This document shows positions 7,888 to 16,365 of a DNA stretch of 64,000 bases, piece by piece (position 1 is the first letter of the stretch; the number at the start of each line of letters is the position of its first letter). The stretch is from Actinoplanes derwentensis (GTDB lineage: Bacteria; Actinomycetota; Actinomycetes; Mycobacteriales; Micromonosporaceae). Below the pieces are notes generated by a model. It saw only the letters and a program-made list of their open reading frames with translations. It did no database searches and was not told the origin of the DNA. The stretch is from contig NZ_LT629758.1 in NCBI RefSeq assembly GCF_900104725.1, positions 558,001 to 622,000 of the forward strand. Reading direction: 5' to 3'. The position numbers and the translations under genes are program-made.

Positions 7888-8991
7888 GTGCCATTGAAGA
7901 AGATCTCCCGTCTGTTCCTCGCCGCGCTGATCGCCGTGTGCGGGGTAGTGGTCGCCACTGCCGGACCGGCATACGCGACCGTGCCGGGATTCGTGCTCAG
8001 CTCGACCACCGCGAGCCTGCCGGCCACCCTGTCCGCGCTCGCCACCGGCAAACGGATCCAGTACGTCACCACCAACATCAACGGCAGCCTGACCACCGCG
8101 ACCGGTCTGGTGCTCACCCCCAAGACCGGCAAGAAGAACAAAGTGGTGGCGTGGGGGCACGGCACCACCGGACTCGCCGACATCTGCGCGCCCTCGAACA
8201 ATCAGGCGGTCTTCTGGGAGGAGGCGCGGATCGCGGTCGCTGAACTGCTCAGCCGTGGCTGGACCGTCGCCGCACCCGACTACCCGGGACTCGGCACCGC
8301 GCAGGCGCACCCCTATCTGGTCGGCGCCAGTGCCGCCCGGTCTCTGATCGACAACGTCCGGGCCGCCCGTTACCTCGACACCGCGCTGTCCACCCAGTAC
8401 GTCGTCGACGGCCATTCCCAGGGCGGCTCCGGAGCACTGTTCGCCAGTCAGCTGGCTCCCACGTACGACGGCAATCTGGTTTTGAAGGGCACCGCCTCGA
8501 TCGCGCCGCTCTCCAACATCCAGGAGATCGTCCAGGGCATTCCTGGCACCGCGGCGCAGGGTTACCTGGTGATGGCGCTCTACGGGATCAACGCGGTGGA
8601 ACCCGCCTTCGACCCGAAGACGGTGCTGGCCGCGCCGGCCGAAGCCAAACTCGGTGTGCTCCAGACCGGTTGCCTCTACCCGATCCTGGCCGCCTTCGAG
8701 AACTTCACCGCCGCTCAACTGGTCGAGGGCGGAACCGTTCCGCAGGCGGTCGTCAACAAGATGATGGCCTACGAGAATCCGCTGCAGACCGCGCCGAGTG
8801 CGCCCGTCCTCCTCGTCCACGGGACCGACGACGAGGCCGTGCCGTACTTCCTCTCCGAGATCCTCGCCGGCCAGGCCACCTCGTACGGGGTGTCGGTGAC
8901 CTTCCAGACGATCGACGGTGCCAACCATGACGGTGCCGTCATCCAGTCGTCGGTGCAGGTGGCCGATTGGATCGCGGCCCGGTTCGCCTGA
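7888..8991 (+). CDS. Secreted lipase-like alpha/beta hydrolase
   Basis: A Sec signal peptide (MPLKKISRLFLAALIAVCGVV, ending in AYA before TVPG) is followed by an alpha/beta hydrolase of the secretory-lipase (LIP) type. The nucleophile elbow is GHSQGG near residue 173, the oxyanion strand is VVAWGHGTTG, the likely acid is in HGTDDEAVP and the His in GANHDG. The substrate is probably a short- or medium-chain ester or acylglycerol. GTG 7888 is chosen because AGGAGA lies 6 nt upstream and the signal peptide begins there; an ATG at 7843 would add 15 residues ahead of the signal. A strong terminator follows. Confidence 0.9.
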   Translation: MPLKKISRLFLAALIAVCGVVVATAGPAYATVPGFVLSSTTASLPATLSALATGKRIQYVTTNINGSLTTATGLVLTPKTGKKNKVVAWGHGTTGLADICAPSNNQAVFWEEARIAVAELLSRGWTVAAPDYPGLGTAQAHPYLVGASAARSLIDNVRAARYLDTALSTQYVVDGHSQGGSGALFASQLAPTYDGNLVLKGTASIAPLSNIQEIVQGIPGTAAQGYLVMALYGINAVEPAFDPKTVLAAPAEAKLGVLQTGCLYPILAAFENFTAAQLVEGGTVPQAVVNKMMAYENPLQTAPSAPVLLVHGTDDEAVPYFLSEILAGQATSYGVSVTFQTIDGANHDGAVIQSSVQVADWIAARFA

Positions 8992-9001
8992 CTGATCCAG
9001 G

Positions 9002-9030
9002 GGCCCCGCCGGAATGCGGCGGGGCCTTTT
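9002..9030. terminator. Bidirectional terminator between convergent genes
   Basis: GGCCCCGCC (9002-9010) and GGCGGGGCC (9018-9026) form a perfect 9-bp stem with a 7-nt loop, followed by TTTT. It lies between the hydrolase stop and the stop of the leftward radical SAM gene and can serve both. Confidence 0.85.
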
Positions 9031-10088
9031 CAGAACGCGTACCGGATCCGCAGGTACGGGGTCCGGGCCCGGATCAGATCAGTCAGCGCCCGGACGTATC
9101 CGCCTTTGGATCCGGTGCGATAACGGACGTTCAGATCGCCGTTCTGAGAGCGTTTTATCTGCTGCAACTCCGGTCGCCACAGCAGGTCCTCGGCCCGCGG
9201 ATGCCAGCCCAGGTTCACCTCGTGCAGTCCCCGGTTGTGGGTCAGGAAGATGATCTCGGTCGCGAGCTGCCGTCGCGTTTCGGCGTTGATCCCGGCGTCG
9301 AGTTGATCCAGCAGGTCACGCCAGTCGTCGAGCCAGCCGTCCCGGACCACCACCGGGCTGAAGTTGACGTGCACCTCGTAACCGGCGGCGACGAAATCGT
9401 CGATCGCCGCGATCCGTTCGCCGACCGGGCTGGTCCGGATGTCGAGCAGTTTCGCGTCCGCCTGCGGCATCAGCGAGAACCGGATCCTGGTCTTCTTCTG
9501 TGGATCCCAGCCCAGCAGATCCCGGTTGACGTACTTGGTGGCGAAACTGGCCTTCGCGTTCGGCAATCCTTTGAAGAGGTCCACCAGATCACGGACGTTG
9601 TCGCTGACCAGCGCGTCCGCCGAACAGTCGGAGTTCTCCCCGATGTCGTAGACCCAGTCCTTCGGGTCGCATTCGTTCGGTTCGGGTTTGCGGCCCTGCC
9701 GGACCGCGTGTTTTCCGGTGTACGACAGAATCCGCTCGATGTTCGCGAAAACCGTGATCGGGTTGCTGTATCCCTTGTGCCGCGGAACGTAACAATAGGC
9801 GCACGCCATCGCACAACCATTGGCGGTGGACGGGGCGATGAAATCGGCGGAACGCCCGTTGGGCCGGGCCGTCATCGTCTTCTTGATCCCGACGACGAGC
9901 GCCTCCCGCTTGATCCGGACCCACCGCCGGACGTTCGTCTCGGCGCCGTAGACCTCCGGAATCCGCTGGTGACTCTCGATGTCGACGATCGTCGCCGCCG
10001 GCCACCGATCCAGGATCTCCCGCCCGCGCGGCAGATCCGCGGCCCCCGCCTGCAGGTAGATGCGCTTGATGTCCAGCATCTCGCTCAC
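9030..10088 (-). CDS. Spore photoproduct lyase family radical SAM protein
   Basis: This 352-residue protein has the CxxxCxxC cluster motif CAMACAYC at residues 92-99, as in spore photoproduct lyase. The surrounding GYSNPITVFANIERIL and the later KYVNRDLLGWDPQKKTRIRFSLMP strands fit this family. Spore photoproduct lyase reverses 5-thyminyl-5,6-dihydrothymine in spore DNA using a 5'-deoxyadenosyl radical. Actinobacterial homologues are named by similarity and their substrate is not proven. The GTG start overlaps the stop of the upstream TetR stub (GTGA), so the two are translationally coupled. Confidence 0.85.
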   Translation of the reverse strand: MSEMLDIKRIYLQAGAADLPRGREILDRWPAATIVDIESHQRIPEVYGAETNVRRWVRIKREALVVGIKKTMTARPNGRSADFIAPSTANGCAMACAYCYVPRHKGYSNPITVFANIERILSYTGKHAVRQGRKPEPNECDPKDWVYDIGENSDCSADALVSDNVRDLVDLFKGLPNAKASFATKYVNRDLLGWDPQKKTRIRFSLMPQADAKLLDIRTSPVGERIAAIDDFVAAGYEVHVNFSPVVVRDGWLDDWRDLLDQLDAGINAETRRQLATEIIFLTHNRGLHEVNLGWHPRAEDLLWRPELQQIKRSQNGDLNVRYRTGSKGGYVRALTDLIRARTPYLRIRYAF

Positions 10089-10270
10089 TGCTGGAACACC
10101 CGGTCCAGGTGCGCGTCGATCAGCGCCAGGGCCTCGGACGGCTGGTAGAGGCCGGACCGTTCGGCCACGTCGCGCAGACTCACCGACTCGAACCCGGCGG
10201 CGCCGATGGCCGCGAAGACCGCGTCGGCCAGCAGCCGTCGCCGCTGCTCATGATCAATCTGTTTCGGCAC
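10085..10270 (-). pseudogene. TetR-type DNA-binding stub, ligand-binding domain missing
   Basis: The 61 residues cover a TetR helix-turn-helix (RRLLADAVFAAIGAAGFESVSLRDVAERSGL) and then stop after about 20 residues that do not match the usual YxHFxxKExL segment. Full TetR proteins are about 200 residues. It is either the remnant of a deleted regulator or a minimal DNA-binding protein. The reading frame is open and overlaps the SPL gene by GTGA, so it may still be translated as a leader cistron. Confidence 0.6.
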
Positions 10271-10337
10271 GTTCCGACAGTACCCACTCTTGTTGACGCA
10301 GGGTTATCATGCGGGTGCATGAAAACGAGGGGGCGGG

Positions 10338-10972
10338 ATGACCGTCGAGTACGCCCGTGACAACGACGCCGAGATCGCCCACGAGACCTTCGGTGACTCC
10401 GGCGAGCCGCTGCTGCTGATCATGGGGCTGGACTTTCAGATGATCTGGTGGCCGGACGCGTTCTGCGAGCGCCTGGTCGAAGCCGGTCATCACGTGGCCC
10501 GTTTCGACAACCGCGACAGCGGCCTGTCCACGCACTATCCCGAACCGGCCGGCGGCGGCCCTTCCGGGCGCTGCTCGACGGCACCCACCCGCTGCCGAAA
10601 CCCGTCACCCCGGAGCAGCAGGTCGCCAATCTGGTGGAGACCTACCGGGTGTTCGCCTCGCCCGGCTACCCGTTCCCGGAGCAGTGGGCGCGGGAGACCG
10701 CCGCCGTCAGTCACGCCCGTAGCCCCCGCGACCCGGGGGCCACTCAACGGCAGCTCGCGGCCAGTCGCGCCGTGCGATACCCGCCGCTGTCGGGCATCAC
10801 CGCACCGACGGTCGTCATCTCCGGCGCCGACGACCCGCTGAGCAAGCCACGCGCCGGGCGGGACACAGCCGCGCAGATCCCCGGCGCGCGTTTCGAGTCG
10901 TACCCCGGCATGGGCCACAACCTGCCGGCGGAGCTCTGGGACGACGTGATCGCGCAGATGCCCGGCCCCTGA
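10338..10972 (+). pseudogene. Alpha/beta hydrolase pseudogene with frameshift and internal deletion
   Basis: Frame one (from 10338) encodes the N-terminus of an alpha/beta hydrolase (MTVEYARDNDAEIAHETFGD to RFDNRDSGLSTHYPEP). Near 10550-10560 the homology moves to the +2 frame (FRALLDGTHPLPK... SPGYPFPEQWARETAA ... PTVVISGADDPLSK ... GMGHNLP, ending at 10972). The region that should hold the GxSxG nucleophile elbow and about 80 residues around it is absent. The gene has therefore suffered a frame-changing internal deletion and cannot make an active hydrolase. Confidence 0.85.
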
Positions 10973-11009
10973 AACGGCGGGCCGCACGCCGGCAATGCCA
11001 TCGATCCCG

Positions 11010-12377
11010 TCAAAGCCCGGCGGAGTCGGCGGTCGCGTGTGCCCAGCGGCTGGTGCTGAACCGGCCCAGCACGAGCACCGCGATCCCCAGGCCGCAGAGG
11101 ATCCACCAGGCCACCGGGGAGCCCGCGCCCGCGGCCGCGGAGGCGACGACCGCACCGATCACCGCCACCCCCAGCGCGCTGCCCACCTGCCGGCTGGTCG
11201 ACGCGATCGCCGCCGCCACCCCCGCCTGCTCGCGGGGCATGCCGGAGACCGCGGTGTTCGTGATCGGCGTGTTCACCATGCCGAACCCGAACCCGAACAG
11301 CAGATAGCCGACGAACAACTGCCACGGCGGCGTGTCCGGCCCGGCCCACGTCAACGGCAGCAGGCCGAGCGCCATCGCGACACCCGCGATCTGCAGCGGC
11401 AGACGCGTGCCACGGGCGGCGACCAGCCGCCCGGACAGCGGCGACGCGATGATCGTCATGACCGCCATCGGAAGCGTGTACAGCCCCGCGTGCAACGCCG
11501 ACAGACCACGCACCTCCTGCAGGTACAGCGTGTTCAGGAAGAGGAACCCGCCGAGCGCCGCGAACGCGCAGACCGCGACCAGGGTGGCCCCGGAGAACGG
11601 GATGCTGCGGAAGAACCGCAGTTCGATCAGGGGTTCCGCGCGGCGCGGCTCCCACCACAGCAGCGCGGCCAGCGCCAGCGCGCCCAGCGTGAAACAGCCC
11701 AGGATGAGCGGGGAGGTCCAGCCGGTCGCCGGGCCCTCGATGATGCCGAACGTGACCCCGGCCAGCAGCATGAAGACCAGCACCTGCCCGACCGGGTCCG
11801 GCCGCCGGGCGTGCTCGGCCCGCGACTCCGGGATGAACCGCCAGGCCAGCAGGAATGCGGCGATCCCGACCGGCAGGTTGATCCAGAAGATGGAACGCCA
11901 GCCGAACGAGTGCACCAGGAACCCGCCGGCCAGCGGACCGAGCGCCATGCTGAACCCGGTGACCGCGCCCCAGACGCCGATGGCCCGAGCCCGTTCCTTC
12001 GGTTCGGTGAACGTGTTCGTGATGATCGACATGGCGACCGGGTTCAACATCGAGCCCCCGACGGCCTGCAGCGCACGGGCGGCGATCAGCCACCCCAGCG
12101 ACGGCGCCAGACTGCACAGCAGCGACCCCACCGTGAACAGGACCAGCCCCGTCTGAAAGACCCGGCGCCGCCCGATGCGGTCAGCAGTCGACCCGGCCAG
12201 CACCAGAAGACTGGCCAGAACCAGCGTGTACGCGTCGAGAGTCCACTGCAGCCCGGACACCGGCGCGTCCAGGTCCGCCCGGATAGCAGGCAACGCGACG
12301 TTCACGATCGTGACGTCCAGGCTGATGATCAGCAGACTCATACAACAGATCGCGAGCACGAGATGACGACGGGGCAC
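11010..12377 (-). CDS. MFS drug-efflux transporter, DHA2 type
   Basis: This 455-residue protein has about 14 hydrophobic helices. Motifs include LDVTIVNVALPAI in helix 1, the D-x-x-G-R-R-R loop 2-3 motif (GSTADRIGRRR) and the motif C-like run GPLAGGFLVHSFGWRSIFWINLPVG that marks drug/H+ antiporters. It probably exports a small hydrophobic compound in exchange for protons. No adjacent regulator is intact. It ends close to, and convergent with, the hydrolase pseudogene. Confidence 0.92.
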   Translation of the reverse strand: MPRRHLVLAICCMSLLIISLDVTIVNVALPAIRADLDAPVSGLQWTLDAYTLVLASLLVLAGSTADRIGRRRVFQTGLVLFTVGSLLCSLAPSLGWLIAARALQAVGGSMLNPVAMSIITNTFTEPKERARAIGVWGAVTGFSMALGPLAGGFLVHSFGWRSIFWINLPVGIAAFLLAWRFIPESRAEHARRPDPVGQVLVFMLLAGVTFGIIEGPATGWTSPLILGCFTLGALALAALLWWEPRRAEPLIELRFFRSIPFSGATLVAVCAFAALGGFLFLNTLYLQEVRGLSALHAGLYTLPMAVMTIIASPLSGRLVAARGTRLPLQIAGVAMALGLLPLTWAGPDTPPWQLFVGYLLFGFGFGMVNTPITNTAVSGMPREQAGVAAAIASTSRQVGSALGVAVIGAVVASAAAGAGSPVAWWILCGLGIAVLVLGRFSTSRWAHATADSAGL

Positions 12378-12627
12378 GCCTCGGTTCTACCCCTGGTCCC
12401 GGCTCACATCTCTGACTTGTCGCCTAGATCTCCGCGGCGGTGCCCGGGTCAGTGGCACCCCCTGAACGACCTGCCGGACCCGATGATCCCCTAACACCCG
12501 GCAAGCGCTCACCGACTACCGTGCGGGCCGGCCCTGCAGCGAACTCGGCTGGCCGCGGCGAGCAGCACCAGCGGCAGGAGGTGCCCGTGCAGCGGCGCGG
12601 CGGCCAAGACAATACGCACAAGTCTCC

Positions 12628-13008
12628 TTAAGAGTCTCTAGGCCTGAACCGCACGGCTCCGATCGCCATCAGGATCACACCGGGAAGGAAGAACAGCCCG
12701 ACCGACAGCAGGCCGAGAAGCACGAACACGGTCAATGCCGTGATGCTCAACCCAGCCGCGGCCCGTCGATGACGAGGCCGGACCAGCAACGGTAGGGCAC
12801 ACGCCAGCACCGGTACCGCCAGCGCGAAGGCGACCTCGGGTCGGCTGTCCCAGAGGCTCGCCATCCGATCGGTGACGACGACCTGGCCGCTCTGGCCGCT
12901 CCCGGCCGGCCCGTACGCCTCGTTCACCGCCACCGTCGGAAGAAACAACAGCGCCAGCGCAGTGCCAAGACTCAACAGCAGTGCCGCAACGAACCATCGC
13001 TTCCTCAT
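12628..13008 (-). CDS. Small membrane protein of unknown function
   Basis: The 126 residues show an N-terminal membrane segment after MRKRW, an extracytoplasmic loop, and two or three more helices (FALAVPVLACALPLLV, AAAGLSITALTVFVLLGLL and VGLFFLPGVILMAIGAV). No family is recognised. It starts 21 nt downstream of the leftward hydrolase gene and is probably co-transcribed with it. Confidence 0.7.
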   Translation of the reverse strand: MRKRWFVAALLLSLGTALALLFLPTVAVNEAYGPAGSGQSGQVVVTDRMASLWDSRPEVAFALAVPVLACALPLLVRPRHRRAAAGLSITALTVFVLLGLLSVGLFFLPGVILMAIGAVRFRPRDS

Positions 13009-13029
13009 GTGGGGCCCCTTCCGAACTCC

Positions 13030-13821
13030 TCAGACGAACAACCGGTCGGCGAAGGCGGCCACGACAGCGGCGACTCGGGCCGGTGCCCGCAGATTGGCGC
13101 CGTGGCCCTGGTCCCGCAGACTCACCCGCTCCGCGCCGGGGATGACTTCGGCCAGCGCCGACAGGCGCTCGGCCAGGTGCTGCGGGCTGCGCCCGCCACC
13201 GAGCAGCAGCACCGGACGTGAGATGGCGGTGTAGGCGGAGCGCCGGTCACCGAGTGCGTCGATGGCGGCGTTGTCGTCGAGTTGGCGTGGGATCAGCCGC
13301 CGCCAGCTCGGCAGGGCGGCGACCAGCACAGCGGATAGCCAGGCCAGGACCCGTGGCAGGCGGACGACGTCACGCAGGAAGATCTGGATCGCTCGGCGTG
13401 GGCGGCCGCTCGCCAGCGCGGCTTGCGCCCGGACGTTCGCGTCACCACCCAGCGGTGCGCCGACGACCACGGGCGGCTCGTAGAGGACCGCGCCGACGAA
13501 CGCGTCCGGCGCGACCAGCAGTGCTTCCAGCGCAACGACGCCGCCGGACGAGTGCCCGACCAACAGCACTGGCCGCCCGAGCGCGCGGGCAACTGCCACG
13601 GCGTCGGCCGTCTCTGCTGCCAGTCCCGGCGGCGGGTCCAGATCCATGCGATAGCGGCGGCGCCGTACGCGTACGACCCGGAACCGCGCTGTGAGGTGCG
13701 TAGCCACACGCCGCCATGCCGTCTCATCGTTCATGCCCGCATGCAGAACCACGATCGGTGGGCCGGAGCCTTCAGCGACCGCTCTCACGATCGTGCCGTC
13801 AGTGGACGTGATGATCAACAT
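13030..13821 (-). CDS. Alpha/beta hydrolase
   Basis: This 263-residue protein has the alpha/beta hydrolase core: oxyanion region IVVLHAGMND, nucleophile elbow VGHSSGG, strand RPVLLLGGG and a C-terminal DQGHGAN supplying the His. The acid normally found after the RPVLLLGG strand is not evident (GGGRSPQH), so the triad may be completed elsewhere. The substrate is unknown. It lies upstream of, and likely in an operon with, the small membrane protein. Confidence 0.85.
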   Translation of the reverse strand: MLIITSTDGTIVRAVAEGSGPPIVVLHAGMNDETAWRRVATHLTARFRVVRVRRRRYRMDLDPPPGLAAETADAVAVARALGRPVLLVGHSSGGVVALEALLVAPDAFVGAVLYEPPVVVGAPLGGDANVRAQAALASGRPRRAIQIFLRDVVRLPRVLAWLSAVLVAALPSWRRLIPRQLDDNAAIDALGDRRSAYTAISRPVLLLGGGRSPQHLAERLSALAEVIPGAERVSLRDQGHGANLRAPARVAAVVAAFADRLFV

Positions 13822-14065
13822 TCATCCTCCCCCGGCAGGACTGGCTGCCGAACAGGGTCCAGATCGAGGTGGGCCCGTTGATCAGGCGAAGACGTCCCGC
13901 CGGGCACTTCAGTCGCCCGCCGACACGTAGTGGTTCTGCGGCGGGGTTCGTGCCGGCAGCTGACAACCGTCACACCTGGCGTTTCCAGGATGTCCTTCCT
14001 GTGCGAATTAGCGCCTGACTCGTGCGCTGCGCACCGATGACAGAACTCGACACATCTCGATCGAT

Positions 14066-14081
14066 TACTACGATCCTAGTA
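14066..14081. promoter_or_regulatory. Candidate TetR operator before the glycosyltransferase-TetR operon
   Basis: TACTAC GATC CTAGTA is a 16-bp near-perfect palindrome (one mismatched pair) ending 10 nt before the ATG at 14092. A palindrome here would overlap the transcription or translation start, the usual place for TetR autorepression. The downstream TetR gene is the obvious ligand-responsive partner. Confidence 0.5.
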
Positions 14082-14091
14082 GAGTGAGGAG

Positions 14092-15288
14092 ATGGCCACA
14101 ATAGTGATCGTCACGGTCGGCACGCGGGGTGACGTCGTGCCCTACGTGGCGCTCGGCTCTGCACTGCGGGACGCAGGCCACTGCATTGACGTCGCCACCC
14201 ACACGTCGCTTCGCGGTCACGTGGAGTCGGCCGGGCTGGGCTTCGTATCGCTACCGGTGGAGTTCAGTACGGGGCCGGATACGCGCCCGCTGACCGTACG
14301 ACGGTTCGCCCGGGTGCTCGCCGGTCGATGGCTGGACATCGGCAGGGCAGTAGCGGCCGCGTCCGTAGAAGCGGATCTGCTGTTGCTCGGCGGCATGGGT
14401 TGGATCGGCTATCACGTGGCCGAAGCCCGGAAAATCCCGAGCATCGGCGTCTTCCTTCAGCCGTTGGACCCGACCCGGGAGTTCCCACCGCCGCTGCTGA
14501 CCACCCGATCGCTGGGCGCCTGGGGCAACAAGGCTGCAGCACGGTCGCTACGACTGCTCGGCCAGCTGCCGTTCGCCCGGCAGACCGCGGCGCTACGACA
14601 CGAGCTGGGACTGCCGGCCGCTGGCCCGACCGCGATGTTCCGTCGGATGGAAGCCGAACAGTGGCCGGTCCTGTACGGGTTCAGCCCAGCCGTCGTGCCT
14701 TCCCCACCGGACTGGCCGGTCTGGCGCCGCACCATCGGCTACTGGTGGCCGAGGGCGGACGCCGGCCTGTCGCCTACCCTGCAACACTTCCTCGACGACG
14801 GTGACGCGCCGGTGTACATCGGACTCGGTAGCATGTCTCCGCCCGGCGCAGGTGACCTGATCAGCCGTACACTCACTCGGCTCGGCCGGCGCGTGGTGGT
14901 ACAGCGCGGAGCGGCCGGCCTGTCGGCCGGACAACGGAATGTGCTCGTCGTCGACGACGAGCCGCACGCCGCGCTGTTCCCCCGCGTCGCCGTAGCCGTA
15001 CACCACGCCGGCGCGGGCACCACTGCGGCGGCACTACGCGCCGGGACGCCCAGTGTGTGCCTGCCCTTCACGGCCGACCAGCCGTTCTGGGCCCAGCGAG
15101 TCGCCGCGATCGGCGCGGGACCCCCACCGCTGCATCGGCGGGCGCTGACCCCCGGGCGGCTCGCGGCGGCGATCGCTTCAGCCGGAGGCTACCGAGAAGG
15201 CGCCGCGCTGATCGGGTCCCGGCTCGCCACCGAGGACGGCGTCAGTCAGGCCGTCGCCGAGATAGAACGGCGGCTGCCGGTACAGTGA
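14092..15288 (+). CDS. Glycosyltransferase, GT1/GT28 (UGT-like)
   Basis: This 398-residue GT-B enzyme opens with IVIVTVGTRGDVVPYVALGSAL, the acceptor-side motif of sterol and antibiotic glucosyltransferases. It carries PVYIGLGSM at the linker and the nucleotide-sugar motif HHAGAGTTAAALRAGTPSVCLPF...DQPFWAQRV near residue 305. Family members transfer a sugar from a nucleotide donor to lipids, macrolides or other small acceptors and sometimes inactivate antibiotics. It is followed after 4 nt by a TetR gene, suggesting an inducible detoxification or modification unit. GAGGAG abuts the ATG with almost no spacer. Confidence 0.88.
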   Translation: MATIVIVTVGTRGDVVPYVALGSALRDAGHCIDVATHTSLRGHVESAGLGFVSLPVEFSTGPDTRPLTVRRFARVLAGRWLDIGRAVAAASVEADLLLLGGMGWIGYHVAEARKIPSIGVFLQPLDPTREFPPPLLTTRSLGAWGNKAAARSLRLLGQLPFARQTAALRHELGLPAAGPTAMFRRMEAEQWPVLYGFSPAVVPSPPDWPVWRRTIGYWWPRADAGLSPTLQHFLDDGDAPVYIGLGSMSPPGAGDLISRTLTRLGRRVVVQRGAAGLSAGQRNVLVVDDEPHAALFPRVAVAVHHAGAGTTAAALRAGTPSVCLPFTADQPFWAQRVAAIGAGPPPLHRRALTPGRLAAAIASAGGYREGAALIGSRLATEDGVSQAVAEIERRLPVQ

Positions 15289-15292
15289 TCCG

Positions 15293-15916
15293 ATGCCGTC
15301 AGCGACCGTGACGAAGATCGTCGACGCCGCACTGAGCGTGCTCGGGACCGGCGGCATCCATGCGCTCAGCCACGCCCGGGTCGACACCGCCGCCGCGCTC
15401 CCGCCGGGCTCCACGTCCAACTACTTCCGCACCCGAGCGGCTCTCGTTTCCGCCGCCGTCGCACGGCTGCACGAGCTCGACGAGGTGGACTGGCGGGCCG
15501 CCGTCGCCGCCGGCCCACCGACCGATCTGGCCCGGCTCACCGACGCGCTCGCCGCCTTCGTCGACGCCGCCACCGGCCCCCTGCGGACGAGAACCGTCGC
15601 CCGGTACGTCATCTTCGTGCAGGGCGTCGTGGAGCCAGCTCTGATGGACAGCCTCAACGGCGACCGCCGCCGACTCGTCGACCTCATCGCTGCGACCCTC
15701 ACCGACCTCGGCGTGGACCAGCCGGCCGACATCGCAACGACACTGCTGGCTGGCGTGGAAGGACTGATCCTGCACCGCCTCACCGGGTTTGCCGCGCCCA
15801 CCCCCGCCGACCCGCAAGTGCGCAACCTGATCAATGCCCTGTGCGATCCCGCTACGGACCTTGGGCAAGGCGGCCGACCTGTCAAGGCTCGGACAGAGCG
15901 CCCTCGCCTCAGCTGA
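15293..15916 (+). CDS. TetR-family regulator
   Basis: This 207-residue protein has an N-terminal helix-turn-helix (VTKIVDAALSVLGTGGIHALSHARVDTAAALPPGSTSNYFRTRAALVSAA) followed by an all-helical ligand domain. It begins 4 nt after the glycosyltransferase, so the two form an operon. The palindrome at 14066-14081 is the likely operator for repression of both genes. Confidence 0.9.
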   Translation: MPSATVTKIVDAALSVLGTGGIHALSHARVDTAAALPPGSTSNYFRTRAALVSAAVARLHELDEVDWRAAVAAGPPTDLARLTDALAAFVDAATGPLRTRTVARYVIFVQGVVEPALMDSLNGDRRRLVDLIAATLTDLGVDQPADIATTLLAGVEGLILHRLTGFAAPTPADPQVRNLINALCDPATDLGQGGRPVKARTERPRLS

Positions 15917-16365
15917 GTGGCTGCGGCTAGCTAGGTGTTCTGCCCAAGGAGGTTGGGAACGCGGCTGGCGGGTGGGCCGCCGATGGCGCAGTGGTGCCGG
16001 TGGTGATCGTAGGTGTGCAGACACCGCCACCGTGCGCGGCCTCGATGTCGCCACATCGGGCCGGCCACTGGGTTCTGACGTGTCAGCGGCGAGCCATCAG
16101 GGTAATGCCAGGCGGCCGCCACCCTGGCGGCGATAGCGAGCCCCGGAGCAACTCTTGCAAACGCGTGCCTGGTCCTTGGGTGCCTTGGATGAAGCTACCG
16201 CCAGATGTCGTGATATTTAATCCCGTCAATGTCTTGCGGGCCTGCCGTGCGGTACCCCGCCGGCTCCCGCCGGCACGGCCACCCTCGAGCACCATGCTGA
16301 ACTGTGGAAACCCGAAGGCTATAAAGTAGAACTGGCCCAGAACAACGATGGGACGATGATCGTTC
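15917..16365. other. Gene-free stretch with a transposase remnant
   Basis: No intact gene. The left part carries the IS481-type transposase tail at 15931-16023. The right part (about 16024-16365) holds the upstream region of glgX; it includes a locally AT-richer segment (about 16200-16225 and 16315-16330) that may be promoter, but no clear element. Confidence 0.5.
15931..16023 (-). pseudogene. IS481-family transposase C-terminal remnant
   Basis: The minus strand encodes CLHTYDHHRHHCAIGG followed by PPASRVPNLLGQNT and a stop. This matches the C-terminal end of IS481-type DDE transposases (typically HTYNHHRxHTALGG...PPASRVxNLxGQYT). Only about 30 residues remain in frame. The upstream domain and recognisable terminal inverted repeats are missing, so this is a decayed insertion. 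Confidence 0.7.
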
